Below are positions 44,697-56,402 of a stretch of 64,000 nucleotides of DNA, one piece after another. The DNA comes from Blasia pusilla (lineage: Eukaryota > Marchantiophyta > Marchantiopsida > Blasiales): assembly GCA_050084515.1 (NCBI GenBank), contig CM114273.1:9982001-10046000 (forward strand). The letters run 5' to 3'. Position 1 is the first letter of the stretch, and the number at the start of each line of letters is the position of its first letter. The notes beneath the pieces are model-generated. The model had not been told where the DNA came from. It saw only the letters and a program-made list of their open reading frames with translations, and searched no databases. The position numbers were made by a program, and so were the translations under genes.

Positions 44697-45777
44697 AAAT
44701 TGTGCTCGGGCCGAACGAAGCAGTACACGTAGGAGTGGTCCATCTGTAAAGAAGCACGTTGGAAACAATGTCAGCAACTAAAGAAGTCGGCTTGACCCTA
44801 GAGAACTTTTTCAATTACTAACTTTGGATCAACCCGTCGGGCTCTCCGTTGTTTTTGTCCGTGAGCAACTCGTCGGAAGGCGACAGGTTGCTGGCCTAGA
44901 GCAGCCCATGCTCGGTTGAGAGCAACTCGTCGCTATCAGACGGGTTGCAGCTTTCCGGAAACACAGGGAAAAACCAAAAGCAAGTGCAACCCGTCCGGTT
45001 CCGATGGGTTGCAAGTACACCACGGTTTTCCCTATGTATCTGGGAAAGATGCAACCCGTCGGAAACCGACGGGCTGCTCTCAGCCGAGCATGGGCTGCTC
45101 TAAGCCAGCAACCCGTCGCCTTCCGACTCGTTGCTCACGGACAAAAACAACGGAGATATATTATCTGAAATAAACACTCATTGAGCCTTACCGGAATTTG
45201 AAAATATATTTGAGATAATACTACAGGAATTGAGCCTTACCCGAATCTGACTCGTCGTAGATCGGAGTGGGTACTCATTTTTTATGATCCACGATTGCGC
45301 CGTCCTCCACTTTAGCGACCTCTTGACGCACTGGAGGTTGAAGAGCTCGTCCTCGCTCCCTCCGATCCAACACCAAGAAGCACCCTGTCACTCGGATAGG
45401 CGTCTGCAAAGGACAACAATAGCGCGATTTGGTCATAAGAGAGCGGCACATTCCACTCAGGTACCCCGTCCGACGGATTCTCGCCCCACAGTCGCAACCC
45501 CGAGGGCAGATCGGAGATCAAGAGATCCACCGCAACCTCTTCGACCACTCCATTCACCGTCCAGGCAGCGTGCCCGTTTCGTTGGAGCTTCCGTCCCAAC
45601 GTTGTCAATTTTTCGATGGCTGGTGTCGACGCTTGAGAACTGAAGCTTTTCAGCTCATCCAATAAAGGAGTGAACTGAAGGAGGACGCTTGTCCGGGTCG
45701 TTGTTTGTCTGTGTCTTCCCAAGGATGATGGACTGTATTCTCCTTGGGACAACCCTGGCACCTCTCGTGTCGCGACC
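44697..45777 (-). pseudogene. MULE-3: gene A exon 3 end, intron 3 and exon 4 start
   Basis: This is the continuation of MULE-3 beyond MULE-1. On the minus strand, 45777 to about 45242 encodes the end of exon 3 (GLSQGEYSPSSLGRHRQTTT, VDLLISDLPSGLRLWGENP, YDQIALLLSFADAYPSDR). Then follows intron 3 with palindromes (44830-45140), and exon 4 starts at 44743 (MDHSYVYCFVRPEHN). It is cut at 45777 by the X element LTR. Here motif IV reads DLPSG. Confidence 0.85.
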
Positions 45778-46767
45778 CTCATGACCAAACAAGTGCCAAG
45801 CGGAACATTGGAACATTAGCGGGCTCACGCTAAGATGGTTTGCGCGTTGGAGTTGTCTCAAAGAGGAGACAAGAGACAAGACGCCAGCGAGAAGTCGCGT
45901 TTCAGATGTGATGGTTGCAACTCAGAAACCTGGACCAAACGCGGAATGAGACTTGAAAGAAGTCGAGTCTAGGAAGTGGGTTGCCAAAGGAAAGATCCGG
46001 ATTTGGAACGCCACTTGCGTTTGAGAGTTTCCGACTGTATTTATGGCCATAACTTTTAGCGCCAAGATGCGTTTGGAGCAAATAAGAGTGCATTGGAAAG
46101 CTTATGAAGAGCCGGTTCAAACACACCAAAGATCGCTGCAAACTCATAAGCAGCGGCCGAGATACGACCCAAAAATGACTGTAAGTGGAGTCGGGTTGAG
46201 GGCCACAATGAAGGGCCCGAACCTCTTTTCCCAAAGGGAAGGGGTTATTGGAGAACCCCAGAAGTACTAGTAAGGGGGAAGGTCTCCGAGAGTGCTTGGA
46301 ACCCAAACCCCACTTTGGGCGCCGCGGGGCGGCTCAAGGGCATGGAACGGAATGCGAGTTTGGGCGTTGGGTTGGAAAACCTGCACCAAGTCCATTGAGG
46401 CGATTTTAGACATCCCTCTTGGATTTCACGCCGCGACTCAATTACTTGGGTCTCGGTTCGGAACTCACACGAGGACCGTTGAACGATTGGGATCGCTAGG
46501 CGTGCAAGTGCGTTTCAGATCCCTCGACTAACCAGAAGTCGATTCCAAGTCTTGAAGGACTTGCCATGTGTTGGGAGCTAGGAACTAAGGAAGGTTGAGC
46601 TTGATGAGACGCCGAGTTTAGGACTCGGTGGGTTGGAACGCCGGTTGGCCAAACCCGACTAACGAGAGTGCGTGTTTGGGTGCAGATCGGCGATGAGTTT
46701 GTGACCTACTGAACGCACGCTTCCGCAACACTAAAGATTGACGTTCAAGGAGAGTAGGGGCGCGACA
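45778..46767 (+). repeat. 5' LTR of X
   Basis: The LTR is 990 bp, begins TGTCGCGAC and ends GGCGCGACA, giving an inverted TGTCGCG/CGCGACA end. It is homologous to the solo LTR at 2109-3113. Confidence 0.88.
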
Positions 46768-46769
46768 AG

Positions 46770-46787
46770 TGGTATCAGAGCTTATCC
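46770..46787 (+). other. Primer-binding site of X
   Basis: TGGTATCAGAGCTTATCC lies two bases after the LTR. It matches the widespread plant-type site complementary to the 3' end of initiator methionine tRNA. Confidence 0.88.
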
Positions 46788-46900
46788 TTGGTGAGCGAGA
46801 ACTTGGGGTCGTGGGATCAGCCGGACGCTTGGGAAATTTCAAGGTTGCGGCTAGACTCGGACGCTCGAGGAGGGACGCAACAAATGAGGAGGAGATTTGA

Positions 46901-48160
46901 GTGAGTTGGCTTGGAGATGGCGATCGAGGGAGAACAACCAAGAAGCGCCGAATCAAGCGACGTGAACCGAGAGAGGAACCAATGCCGGACCGTGAAGCTA
47001 TAGAGGAGTCGGAGACTCCCGAAGAGTTGAACGCCGATCGTGAGGCGCCCGATGGCGACTCCTTCCGCGGGGCCAGTGGGCCCAAACTCAGGGGAAAGGA
47101 CGGAGTCGAGCCAGACGTTGGACTTGTCGAAGGTGTTGGTGGAGCAGATGTTCCAGCAAAGCAAGCGGATTGCCGAGTTAGAGGCCACTCAAAACCCGAA
47201 AAGGGCAAAAAGCTCGCGAAGACTAAACCCGCCACGCCATTTATCGGAGTGGGCGCCATGAAAGTGAAGGATTTCCTTACGGCGAAGGCATTTCGAGGCG
47301 CAAAAGGTCGCTGAAAGCGAGAACAAGGTGACGGTAGCCGTTACTTTCGAAGGATCATGCTCTACAATGGTGGACCGCTCAACGAGAGGAATATCCGGGC
47401 GGTGAGTCACCTCCGAGTTGGGAGGAGTTCAAGGAGTTGATTGGGGATCGGTTCACCCGAGTACCAAGGGTTGCGTGACACGGTGGAATGCGTCGCGGAT
47501 GCGGCATAGTGGTTCCTTAAGCGCGTATATGAGGGAGTTTAGTGCTAAACCGACTTCTAGTCCGAAGATGGATGAGCACGCAAAGAAGGCTATCTTCATT
47601 AGTGGACTCAAGCCGAGGCCGAGAAGGCCCTTTACCGAATGCCGGCGTTGCTAGAGACATGCGCGGACCTTCGAAGCTAGCGGAGCGGATTGGGGACGAT
47701 GAGGTCCAAACCTAAAACCCTTCGAGTCAAAAGTTTTTTCAAGAAGTCGAAAAATAAGGAGGCGTTCAAAAGAGGCTGGAGAGGGGGCCAAGACGAACCA
47801 GAGAGTAAATGCGGCAAAAAACGAGTGGATCTTCATGCGCGGCCGAAAGGAGGACAACACTCAAAGATAGGGAACGGCAAGGTCGTATGCTACAACCGTG
47901 GGCGAACCGGGGCACTGTCGAAGGGTGTTCAAACCGAAGGTTAGTAATGGGAGTATGATTGCATTTTCGCTAAGCATCTGCTATGGGCGATATGGAGACG
48001 CCCTTCAAGTCACCAAGAGGACGCACAATTTGGTGTACCTAAGATCCAAGATTGCTGATCGCGATGTGTTGTTGCTCGTGGATACAGATATGCCAGACTC
48101 CTTCCTAAGCCCGAGAATCGTGAAGGAACTGGGCCGTTTCTACCTCTAAGCGGACGAGCC
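46901..48160 (+). pseudogene. X: gag, zinc knuckle and protease, degenerate
   Basis: Gag is split over three frames (an acidic N-terminal part, KVKDFLTAKAF, a WEEFKELIGDRF-like block near 47420). The knuckle near 47885-47930 has lost ligands (CYNRGRTGALSKG against CYNCGEPRHMAKGC in the minus-strand copy at 1700-1747). The protease-like part reads DVLLLVDTDMPDSFLSPRIVKEL. Confidence 0.75.
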
Positions 48161-48199
48161 CATTCGAGTGGGATTTGCAGAGGCAAGTCTCATCGGACT

Positions 48200-48985
48200 T
48201 CTGATTTGGTCTTGGGTTTTGACAAGAGGGATGCGGGGTATTCGAGTTGAAGGAGAATTTCACCAGATGCTAAATGGACGGCATTGACGGAGTTTTGGGA
48301 ATACATTCCTAGATGCGTATGAGGTGGAGTTAAGACGCCGACCATTGAGGTTGAGCGTCTTGCTAAAAGGCAAACGGTTCAAAGTGCGGTTGGTCCGTGA
48401 GGTTCCAGCGAAGATGGAGTTGGTGAACTCGATCACAAGGAGGAGCATGACTGAGTTAGAGGATGGATTTCTCTCGCTTGATGAGACAAGTGGAGGAGGC
48501 TACAAGCAAAGATACGCAGAGATCGGGACGCCGCTTCAAGGGGAGTCCTGCAACCACTTCAGAAGTGGTCAAGGAGTTTGAGGATGTCTTGACAAATGAG
48601 CTTCCGATGAATTGCCGCCGCATAGAGCCGTAGATCATAAGATAGAGATCATACCCGGTTCCCAACCGCCTTCAAAAGCACCATATAGGTTGAATCAGGA
48701 GGAACTTCTTGAGTTGAAAAAGCAGTTAAGTGAGCTCTTGGAAAAGGGTTACATTAGGACTAGCAAGTCACCTTATGGAGCACATGTTCTCTTTGTAAAG
48801 AAGAAGGATGGAAAGACGAGGCTGTGTGTTGATTACCGTGCACTGAACAAAGTGACGGTTCGGAACAATTATCCTCTTCCAAGGATAGATGATCTCTTTG
48901 ATAGGCTGGCAGGCGCGAGATATTTCAGTAGGATTGACTTGATGTCAGGATATTACCAGATTCGGATTGCCGAGGCAGGCTCTTA
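48200..48985 (+). pseudogene. X: start of reverse transcriptase
   Basis: LRLSVLLKGKRFKVRLV links protease to RT. The RT frame begins near 48612 with [58 protein letters not shown] and [17 protein letters not shown], and is then cut by the LINE at 48985/48986, before the YIDD box. Confidence 0.88.
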
Positions 48986-49940
48986 ATCCTCAATACTCTC
49001 TCCGTCACATAACTTACAAATTAGTTCACTTATATCAATATTAAGCCATCGTCCTTCCTCAATTCTTAGCCTATGAGATCCACTTCGATGTCGTGCAATA
49101 GTATGACCTAAGAACGTGGAGATCCCCGCAAGTAGGTATCCTTGTTCACAATATACAAGCAGAGGATTAACATAAAGTTGATAAAACTCCATTTTGGTGC
49201 CTGCACTACTCCAAATGATGTTGAGAAATTGCTTCTGTAGATGTTGGTAGAGTACCATCAGTTTTAAGCCCCAATCCCGTTCCACCACATTCCACTTTAA
49301 AGACCAAGTCACCATATCCGCCATCCATCCTATAGAACTTGTGGCTCACAAAGCTTGATAAGGAAGGTAAGAAACATCAAGAGATCTCACCGTTGCGATA
49401 TAAGTGATGGTCAAGTGAAGAGCTTCGGCCTCTAGAGGAAGACGATCTATTTCCGCAAGAAGAATAGCATAAGGAGTTTGGTTTCTAACACCCAATTCTT
49501 CTTGTAGTAAGATCTTTTGCACCCTCTCCACGCGCTCCCAACCTGTCTTCTTACAACTAGGGCCCCAAACTTGGGTCCCAATAAGACCACTGGCAACACT
49601 AAGCTCCTAAATAAGAACTTCCTAAGACGCCAAGACACAAGAAGAGCCTTTCTACACCGATTTAAAAATGAATATAGAGTTTTGTAACCAGCTTCTACTC
49701 TCTTTTGCACGCAAAGTGCCCAACTATAGTCATGAGAGAAATCAATGCTTAGATATTTGTAACTCTTCACTTGTTCTAATTGTAGACCTTTGTAAAAGAA
49801 CAAGAACTTGGATCTAGTACCCACTATAATGACTTTACACTTCTCCATATTAACCTCCATCTGATTCTAGGTACAAAACCTTGCCAAAGTAACGAGGTAT
49901 TTTTGTAAACTAATGCCATCACGCACTAGTAATATAATAT
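48986..49940 (-). mobile_element. LINE fragment: C-terminal half of non-LTR reverse transcriptase
   Basis: On the minus strand, sequence near 49940-49870 reads DGISLQKYLVTLARFC, then MEVNMEKCKVIIVGTRSK, LEQVKSYKYLSIDFSHDYSW and AGYKTLYSFLNRCRKAL, the post-palm part typical of LINE reverse transcriptases. The 3' end (49324 to 48990) has RHRSGSHRLRIEEGRW and a CKLCDGESIED motif like the terminal zinc motif of plant LINEs. No poly-A tail is visible at 48986. It is broken by frameshifts, and its 5' part is replaced by MULE-4 at 49941. Confidence 0.82.
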
Positions 49941-50491
49941 GAGGTGCTGTAAGAGGAGAGGAAGAGAGGAAGAAAGGAGAGAGGAGAGAGGAAGAGAGGA
50001 AGAGAGGAGAGAGGAAACTACCTTCAACCGAAAGAGATACTTTTTTTGAAGAGAGTTTCCTGTGATTTGAAGAGAGTTTCCATTGGGTTAAAGAGAGGAA
50101 ACTTTTTGTGTGATTTTTTGGGCACTTTTTTGCTCAATTCTTAAGCACTCTCACAGTTTTTTTTTCCTCTTCCACATTTTGGCAACCCCTCTGAGTCCGA
50201 CGAATTGCAAATTGCACAAAATTTAGAAAACGGAAAAATCCGTGGAATCATAAGTCTGGAACCAATCACTTTTTCCATCCAAGGTCTGGAAAAAATCTAT
50301 CATTTGCCCTATATGTTGAATAGAGTTCAAGCTCAAAGTGAAGGTTCTGGAAAAATGAAAGTAAAGTTTAAAACCTCATTTTGCATCCTCAAAGTGGTTT
50401 GTTTAAAATACTTCGCACTTCTTTGAGGGACAGAATTGGTTGGTGGATTCCTACTCCTACCTTCGACTCTCTTAAAACTACAAGCAACACA
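49941..50491 (+). mobile_element. MULE-4, left end and gene B tail
   Basis: The terminus GAGGTGCTGTAAGAGG starts at 49941 inside LINE sequence. It is followed by the GA-rich block and the non-coding end of gene B (minus strand), reading LKEVRSILNKPL and VLRESKVGVGIHQPILS. MULE-2 enters at 50491/50492. MULE-4 resumes at 62329. Confidence 0.85.
50482..50491. repeat. Left target-site duplication of MULE-2 (AAGCAACACA)
   Basis: The ten bases AAGCAACACA recur at 62329-62338. Removing MULE-2 and one copy restores the gene B frame across the SWIM finger end (PCKHIYYVLL into VVLRESKVGV). Confidence 0.9.
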
Positions 50492-50937
50492 GAGGTGCGG
50501 TAAGAGGAGAGGAAGAGAGGAAGAAAGGAGAGAGGAGAGAGGAAGAGAGGAGAGAGGAGAGAGGAAACTACCTTCAACTGAAATAGATACTTTTTTTCTA
50601 AGAGAGTTTCTTATGATTTGGAGAGAGTTTCCGTTGGGTTGAAGAGAGGAAACTTTTTGCGTGAATTTTTTTGCACTTTTTTGCTCAATTATAAAGCAGT
50701 CCCACAGTTTTTTTCTTCTCTTCCATATTTTGGCAACCCATCTGAGTCCGACCAGTTGCAAATTGCACAAAATTTACAAAACTGAAAAATCAGTGGAATC
50801 ATAAGTGTGGAACCAATCACTTTTTCCATCCAAGGTCTGGAAACAATCTACCATTTGCCCTGGGCTGAATAGAGTTCAAGCTAAAAGTGAAGGTTCTTGA
50901 GAAATGAAAGTACAATCTAAAACCTCCGTTTGCATCC

Positions 50938-53900
50938 TCAAAGTGGTTTGTTTAAAATACTTTGCACTTCTTTGAGGGACAGAATTGGTTGGTGGATTCC
51001 TACTCCTACCTCCGACTCTCTTAAAACTACCAGCAACACATAGTACTTGTGCTTACAAGGGAAATACCTTTTGCCACTTGTCTCTCTTTGGACAAAGTCA
51101 TCACATGAACATGTGGGAAAGTCTCTTAAAAAAAAAGTATCTATTTCGGTTGAAGGTAGTTTCCTCTCTCCTCTCTCCTCTCTCCTCTCTTCCTCTCTTC
51201 CTCTTCTCTTACCGCACCTCAACAAATGTGCACCACATACATCCCTGTGATACTTGAATTTACAATGTTGTTCCTGACCTAATACATCCTTCCTATTCCA
51301 TTGCCACTGTGGACATCTTTTGTGGCGATGATCTCCATTTTTGCCTCCCGAGCTGATGCAATTCGCTTTGCTCTCTCCACCGTTGGCCTACACATTCCAT
51401 TTCTCTTCACCCCATTTCTAGACTCAAACAGAAATAATGGATTGAGATCATCCACCTTCTCCGGGTACATGTTGACATCAATCTTGGGTTGAATACTTAA
51501 ATCGAAGTTCTCTCAGAATGCGAACATGCTCCGAACTTCCCCGATCTCACTGAGTCAAACCGAACTTGTAAGATTTTCCACTTCGTCTTGAGTGCAGTTC
51601 GTACATGCGGCGATGGGCCAAATCGTGGGGGTATTCCCCAGAGCTCCAATGGCAGCCGGATAAGACTTTCGGAAAGTGCAAGATTCATTTGGACAGAAGA
51701 AGTACTTCAATTGATCACCGGTCCTCGTGAAACAATCAAAGGTTTTGAGTCCCCAAAACCCAGGCAGTGGTCGTCCAGTCCTTGTACATTTCTTATTTAG
51801 GAAAGTGCCGCATGCTCTCCTAATGCCATTAGATCCTGCCCTGCAAGTGGGTCCACGTCCTGGGTTGCTCCGAGATATATGCCATCTTTTTAGGTTGCAA
51901 TTCACCTCCATTACCGGAATCCCATATTGTTGAACCACTCCAGTGATACGATGTTGCGAACTTCCAGCAACGGAGGGCTTTTGAAATAAGACATTCACTG
52001 ATTTTGGAGAAGGGTCTCCATCACGAATTTGGGACGGATCCCGGGTCCCCGAATACCTGGGCGGCTTAATTTCCTCATCCAAATCAATCACCGGATTCGT
52101 TCCTCGATGCTGCCTCTTCACCTGCCTGAAGTCAAGATACTTATCTGGTCTCCACGAGTCTCGCTTGGACTGCTCTACCACCATCTGTATGGGACGTCTT
52201 GAAACCCGCCCACGAATATTCCCACCAATATGTATATCTTGCTTGAGGGGAGTTCCAGCTACGCACCGGTTGAAGGCTTCCACATACATTTTTTCATCAC
52301 CAGATCTCACAGCCGCCCTAACATAGAGCTCGTAGATCGACGGCCCCCTTCCTTTTGTTATGCCTTTTGTGAGGAAGATATGGGATGTTGCAGACTGTAG
52401 CATTGCTCTTGCCTGATCTTGTTGGCATGCCTCCAAAAGTGAAATTCGTTGGCATGCTTGTGACGACCTCCAGGAGGAATGAACACTTTCTGCTCCACTT
52501 GTGTTGGGGCAGAGGGCATTTTCATGAATGTTCAATCCCTGCAACGACGGCAATGTTAGAAGGGAACGAAAATAACTCAGGAGTCAAAGAAATAAGCTAC
52601 CTGTGGGAACCAGGCGGGTTGCAAGGCCGAGGCATCCCATGAACGACTTTGCGACCCGTTGGGTCCCAACGTGTTGCAACCCTAAACCCACCTACTACAA
52701 CCCGTAGGATTCAGACGGGTTGCAAGAACCTGTGGTCACTCTGGAAGATCCAAGTGCAAGTCATCCAAAACCCATCCTAGTCGAACTATTTGCAGGCCTT
52801 GTATACATGCGACTTGCATACTTGTCAACGGGTTGCACCAAAATTCTGGATGCAACCCATCGATTTCTGTCGGGTTGCACACTCGGGCAACCCGTCGCAT
52901 CCGACAGTTTCCTTGGTTTCTTCGGTTTGAAATCCCTATAGTTCCCACGCTTCTCAACTTGAGCCGCAACTTTACAAAATATTCTCAGCGTGAGCTTGAC
53001 AAGACAAAATAGTGAACTCACCTGCCGCTAAAGTTTCCCCATTGTCTCATAGGTACAGTCCACCAACTCAACCAAGAGCACAACTCTTTGTACTTCCCCT
53101 CAATCGCATACTTCCTCCACCACCCATGAAGTTATTCTTGGCATTCCATGGCCTGTTTCAAGGTTTTGCTGTCCTTGCAGCGTTGGAGTAGAGTGACATG
53201 CACTGTCCTCTTATTCTACTTAATGCAAGATTTGGTGTACCGGGTCATAGACTGTTGCCAATGGAAAGCATCCGACCTTTCCTTCTCCGATTGAACCTCT
53301 CCATCCTTGAACACTTCCCGAATAGCAATCCACCCGGATTGTGCATTGTCTGCCATGAACCCATAAATTTCCGTAGGTGGCCTTTTATTTTCCTTCACCA
53401 CGTCCAATCAAACTTTTTCCTTTCTTCAAACTGCCAACGTCTTCTGCTTTTACTTCACACACAAATATAGTTTTGAGTCCCTTCTCCATATGGTCATAAA
53501 CGTGAGCACCCATTGTCAACCATCCGTTCAGCACTCTGTAGCAAATACCCAGTTGCCGTAAAGATCTTCCCCTTCCCTCATTCGATCTATAAGATCGAGG
53601 CCACTCGACGGACCCATGGTTGACATTTTGAAGATATAGGCCATGGATCCCTCGCCTCCTTGGCCCATGAACTGCCATCTCTGAAGAAATTTGGAGTTGG
53701 CCTTGATTCTGGCGATGACATCCATTTTGGCCATCTTTCCATCCAGAACCCGTATTTGACGTAGCAAATTCCGGAAGCATTCACGATCAACGAGAAATGC
53801 GATATTTTCCCAAAGTTGTTTCTCCTCAGCAACCGTGATCTCGTCCTGTCCAAGGATTCCAAGCAATTGTTCACAAATTTGTGATGTTGTTGTTAGCTTG

Positions 53901-54999
53901 ATCTCTCCGGGCTTTGAACCCGAAGAGTTTCTGAAGACCTTGGCCACTTTCTTCCCCACATCCTCCTTGATGTGTCTCTCAATTGCATTGGTCACAGGAT
54001 GAGTGTGGGAGCCAACATGAACTGCAAGCCTTGTGTACTTTGAGGTGGAGTCCAAGTCATGGACAATGAAAAATATGTATGCAGGACACGCTCCAACGTA
54101 GAAGGGCGATGCCTAACAATGAGGACATCAATGGCCTCCCGGCGGTATGGTGGCACCGACCTCGTATGGAGTTTCTGCATTCTTGGGGGGGGAAGGGGGG
54201 GGAATTGTGACGTATTGACTCGCCCGTTGCGCTCTAGATACGGGCATGCTAGACTTCTACACTTCAAGGCTCCAACGCATTGGCGGCGGGAGACAATCCA
54301 AGGACCATCTGGAATTGAAGCACTAGTCCGTTGAAGCCTGCACCATCGATGACAATCAGACTTTCTCTCCATACCCTTCATGCGTCCTCCATCTTTCTTT
54401 TGAGCAGGAGCAGCAAGTGGAGGCAACCCAAAAATGCAATTACCATCGTACGTGGGCGGCAGCTCGTCAACCTGAATTTGCTTGAACATTTTCTAGGCCA
54501 GAGACGAAAGCAAACTATTGCCTGATACTCGCAAGAGGAACGAGTAGGCGGACAGAGGGCCCGGTTGGTGTCCAAAAGATCCACTGAGGTTGATAACATC
54601 CGGAATCTCTTCATGAAGAACAACATTGTTACGAGCGTGTGAAGTTGGAGTCAAAGCCGAATCTACTGAGCTAGGAGTTGCAAACGTAGAGCTCGGAGCA
54701 CTAGGAAATTCTCGACCGTCTACTTGGGAAACTCTGTATTGACCATTTGCTAGAGGTAGGAGATTCCATACTTTACGGTCTACAATCATTGGCTGGACTG
54801 TCTTACCTACTATGTCCTCCTTATCGTCCACCCTAACATCCTTGGATACAAAGATGGTTCCAATTTGGAGAAGAAATCGAACAGAGAGAAAATTTTCATC
54901 CACTGCTATGAAAGACTCAAGAGCTTGCGGTCAAACGATTTCTGATTGAGGAAGGGCCGCAAGATGACTGCCACAATGGAGCTTAACATAATTATCCAT
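50938..54999 (-). pseudogene. MULE-2 gene B: Mutator-like transposase
   Basis: The start MDNYVKLHCGSHLAALPQSE is at 54999 and the stop at 50938-50940 (after SILNKPL). Exon 1 runs to 54529. A candidate 36-base intron (54493-54528, GT-AG) leads into KMFKQIQVDELPPTYDG. The zinc part has CRSLACPYLERNG and HVGSHTHPVTNAI (about 53985-54010). The DDE region has IYGFMADNAQSGWIAIREVF (second Asp, about 53315-53370) and DAFHWQQSMTRY. The long exon 52553-51555 contains RRACGTFLNKKCTRTGRPLP ... FFCPNESC. The SWIM finger CSCDDF ... FPCKHKYYVLL is at about 51035-51110. Stops include one after SEIV in exon 1. The first catalytic Asp is not confidently placed. Confidence 0.87.
51122..51220 (-). repeat. 99-bp inserted MULE terminus inside MULE-2 gene B
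   Basis: This is an inverted copy of the element left end (on the minus strand GAGGTGCGGTAAGAGAAGAGG, with the GA-rich run and the AACTACCTTCAACCGAAATAG block), interrupting the SWIM finger exon between GGGAAA and ACAAATG. There is no clear target-site duplication. Confidence 0.75.
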
Positions 55000-56139
55000 T
55001 CCCAGAAATTTTGTACGGGAGGAGAGTGAGAGTGAGAATGAGAATGAGAATCAGAATGAGAATGAGAATTTTTAATTTATAGTGAATAGGAAATCGGATT
55101 CTCCTGATAGAATTTTACTAACAAGATGAAGTTTGGTAGGTGAAATGGATTCAATTCTGTTGCAACCTGTCGGAGTCAGGTGGGTTAGAGGATTTGGGAA
55201 GCAGAGACGTGGGTTGCGAAGTACACTTCATTTTGTTGGAACCCGTCGGAGTCCTGGTAACTCAATTATTAACCCAAGCTAAGAGAAGCCTGCAACCCGT
55301 CGACTTCAGACGGGTTGCACGCTTTTGCCTTACCTTGAAACACAAACATGATCAAAGCTGGCAACCCGTCGCTCTCCGACGAGTTGCGCGAGTACCGCGC
55401 ATTCTTGCCCAAAGACAGCGGAGGCGCGCAACCCGTCGGCATCAAACGGGTTGCCCAATTATATAACGATGTAACACTTACATGAAGGAAGCGTGCAAAC
55501 CGTCTGTTCCCGACGAGTTTCGCGGGTGCCGCACGTTCTTGCCCAAAGACGGCGAGGCGTGCAACTTGTCGCCCTCCGACGGGTTGCACAAGGGCCTCGC
55601 CTTGTTTCGCTTACATGAAGGAAGCGTGCAACCTGTCGGCCTCCGACGAGTTGCGCGGGAAGCCCGCGTTGTTATCCCTTGACGAGAGAAGCGTGCAACC
55701 CAACGGTCTCCGACGGGTTGCACGGGTACCTCCCGTTCTTCTCCAAAGACGGCGGAGGCGCGCAACCCGTCGGTCTCCGACGAGTTGCGCGGGTACCTCT
55801 CGTTCTTGTCCGAAGTCGGCGGAGGCGCGCAACCCGTCGGTCTCCGACGGGTTGCGCGGGTACCTCGCGTTCTTGTCCGAAGACGGTGGAGGCGCTCAAC
55901 CTGTTGGTCTCCGACGGGTTGCTCGCTCACCTCGCGTTCTCGTCCCAGGACGGCGGAGGCACGCAACTTGTCAGACTCTAACGGGTTGCCACGAGGATGG
56001 ATGCCTTGAACCCTCCGGAGGCGTGCAACCCGTGGAAGCCGTGGGGTTGTTGTTTTTCACATCCAGACTTCCGTAACGGCTGGCACGTCGGCGTGGGAAG
56101 GATGATGCGACCCGATGGTCAGCCCAACGGCTAGAAAAG
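55000..56139. promoter_or_regulatory. Divergent promoter region of MULE-2 with palindromic tandem repeat
   Basis: From about 55290 to 55990 there are ten or eleven units spaced 61-73 (mostly 65-69) bases apart. Palindromic cores lie near 55360, 55421, 55494, 55560, 55625, 55694, 55760, 55828, 55894 and 55960. Spacers contain GGGTACCTCGCGTTCTTG and GACGGCGGAGGCG. A short GAGAAT repeat lies at 55024-55070 next to gene B. Confidence 0.78.
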
Positions 56140-56147
56140 TATAAATA
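56140..56147 (+). promoter_or_regulatory. TATA box of gene A (MULE-2)
   Basis: TATAAATA in the same context as 37845 in MULE-1, 256 bp upstream of the start codon. Confidence 0.7.
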
Positions 56148-56402
56148 GGGGAGAAATTGCTCATTTCCGGTTTCTCATTTTGCGATCTCCATTGCTCTCC
56201 CGTGCAGCAGCTGATCAGATACAAAGGGGCGCTTCACACGACGACTCATCGCGAGACGATACAAGCGAACGATTGCGAGACTATTCGAGCAAACGATCGC
56301 GAGACGATTCGAGCTACCCATCAAGGCGACTCATCTTGACATCAGCAAGGCGACTGATCAAGCGATTCATCGTGGACATAGGTGGAGGCATTTCCAAGAA
56401 AA

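Larger units (their letters stand above)
45778..48985 (+). mobile_element. Gypsy element X, 5' part
   Basis: A 5' LTR (45778-46767), primer-binding site (46770), degenerate gag, knuckle, protease and the first part of reverse transcriptase are present on the plus strand. The element is inserted into MULE-3 exon 3 sequence (CACCTCTCG before the LTR) and is lost beyond 48985 where the LINE begins. The rest of pol and the 3' LTR are missing. Confidence 0.88.
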
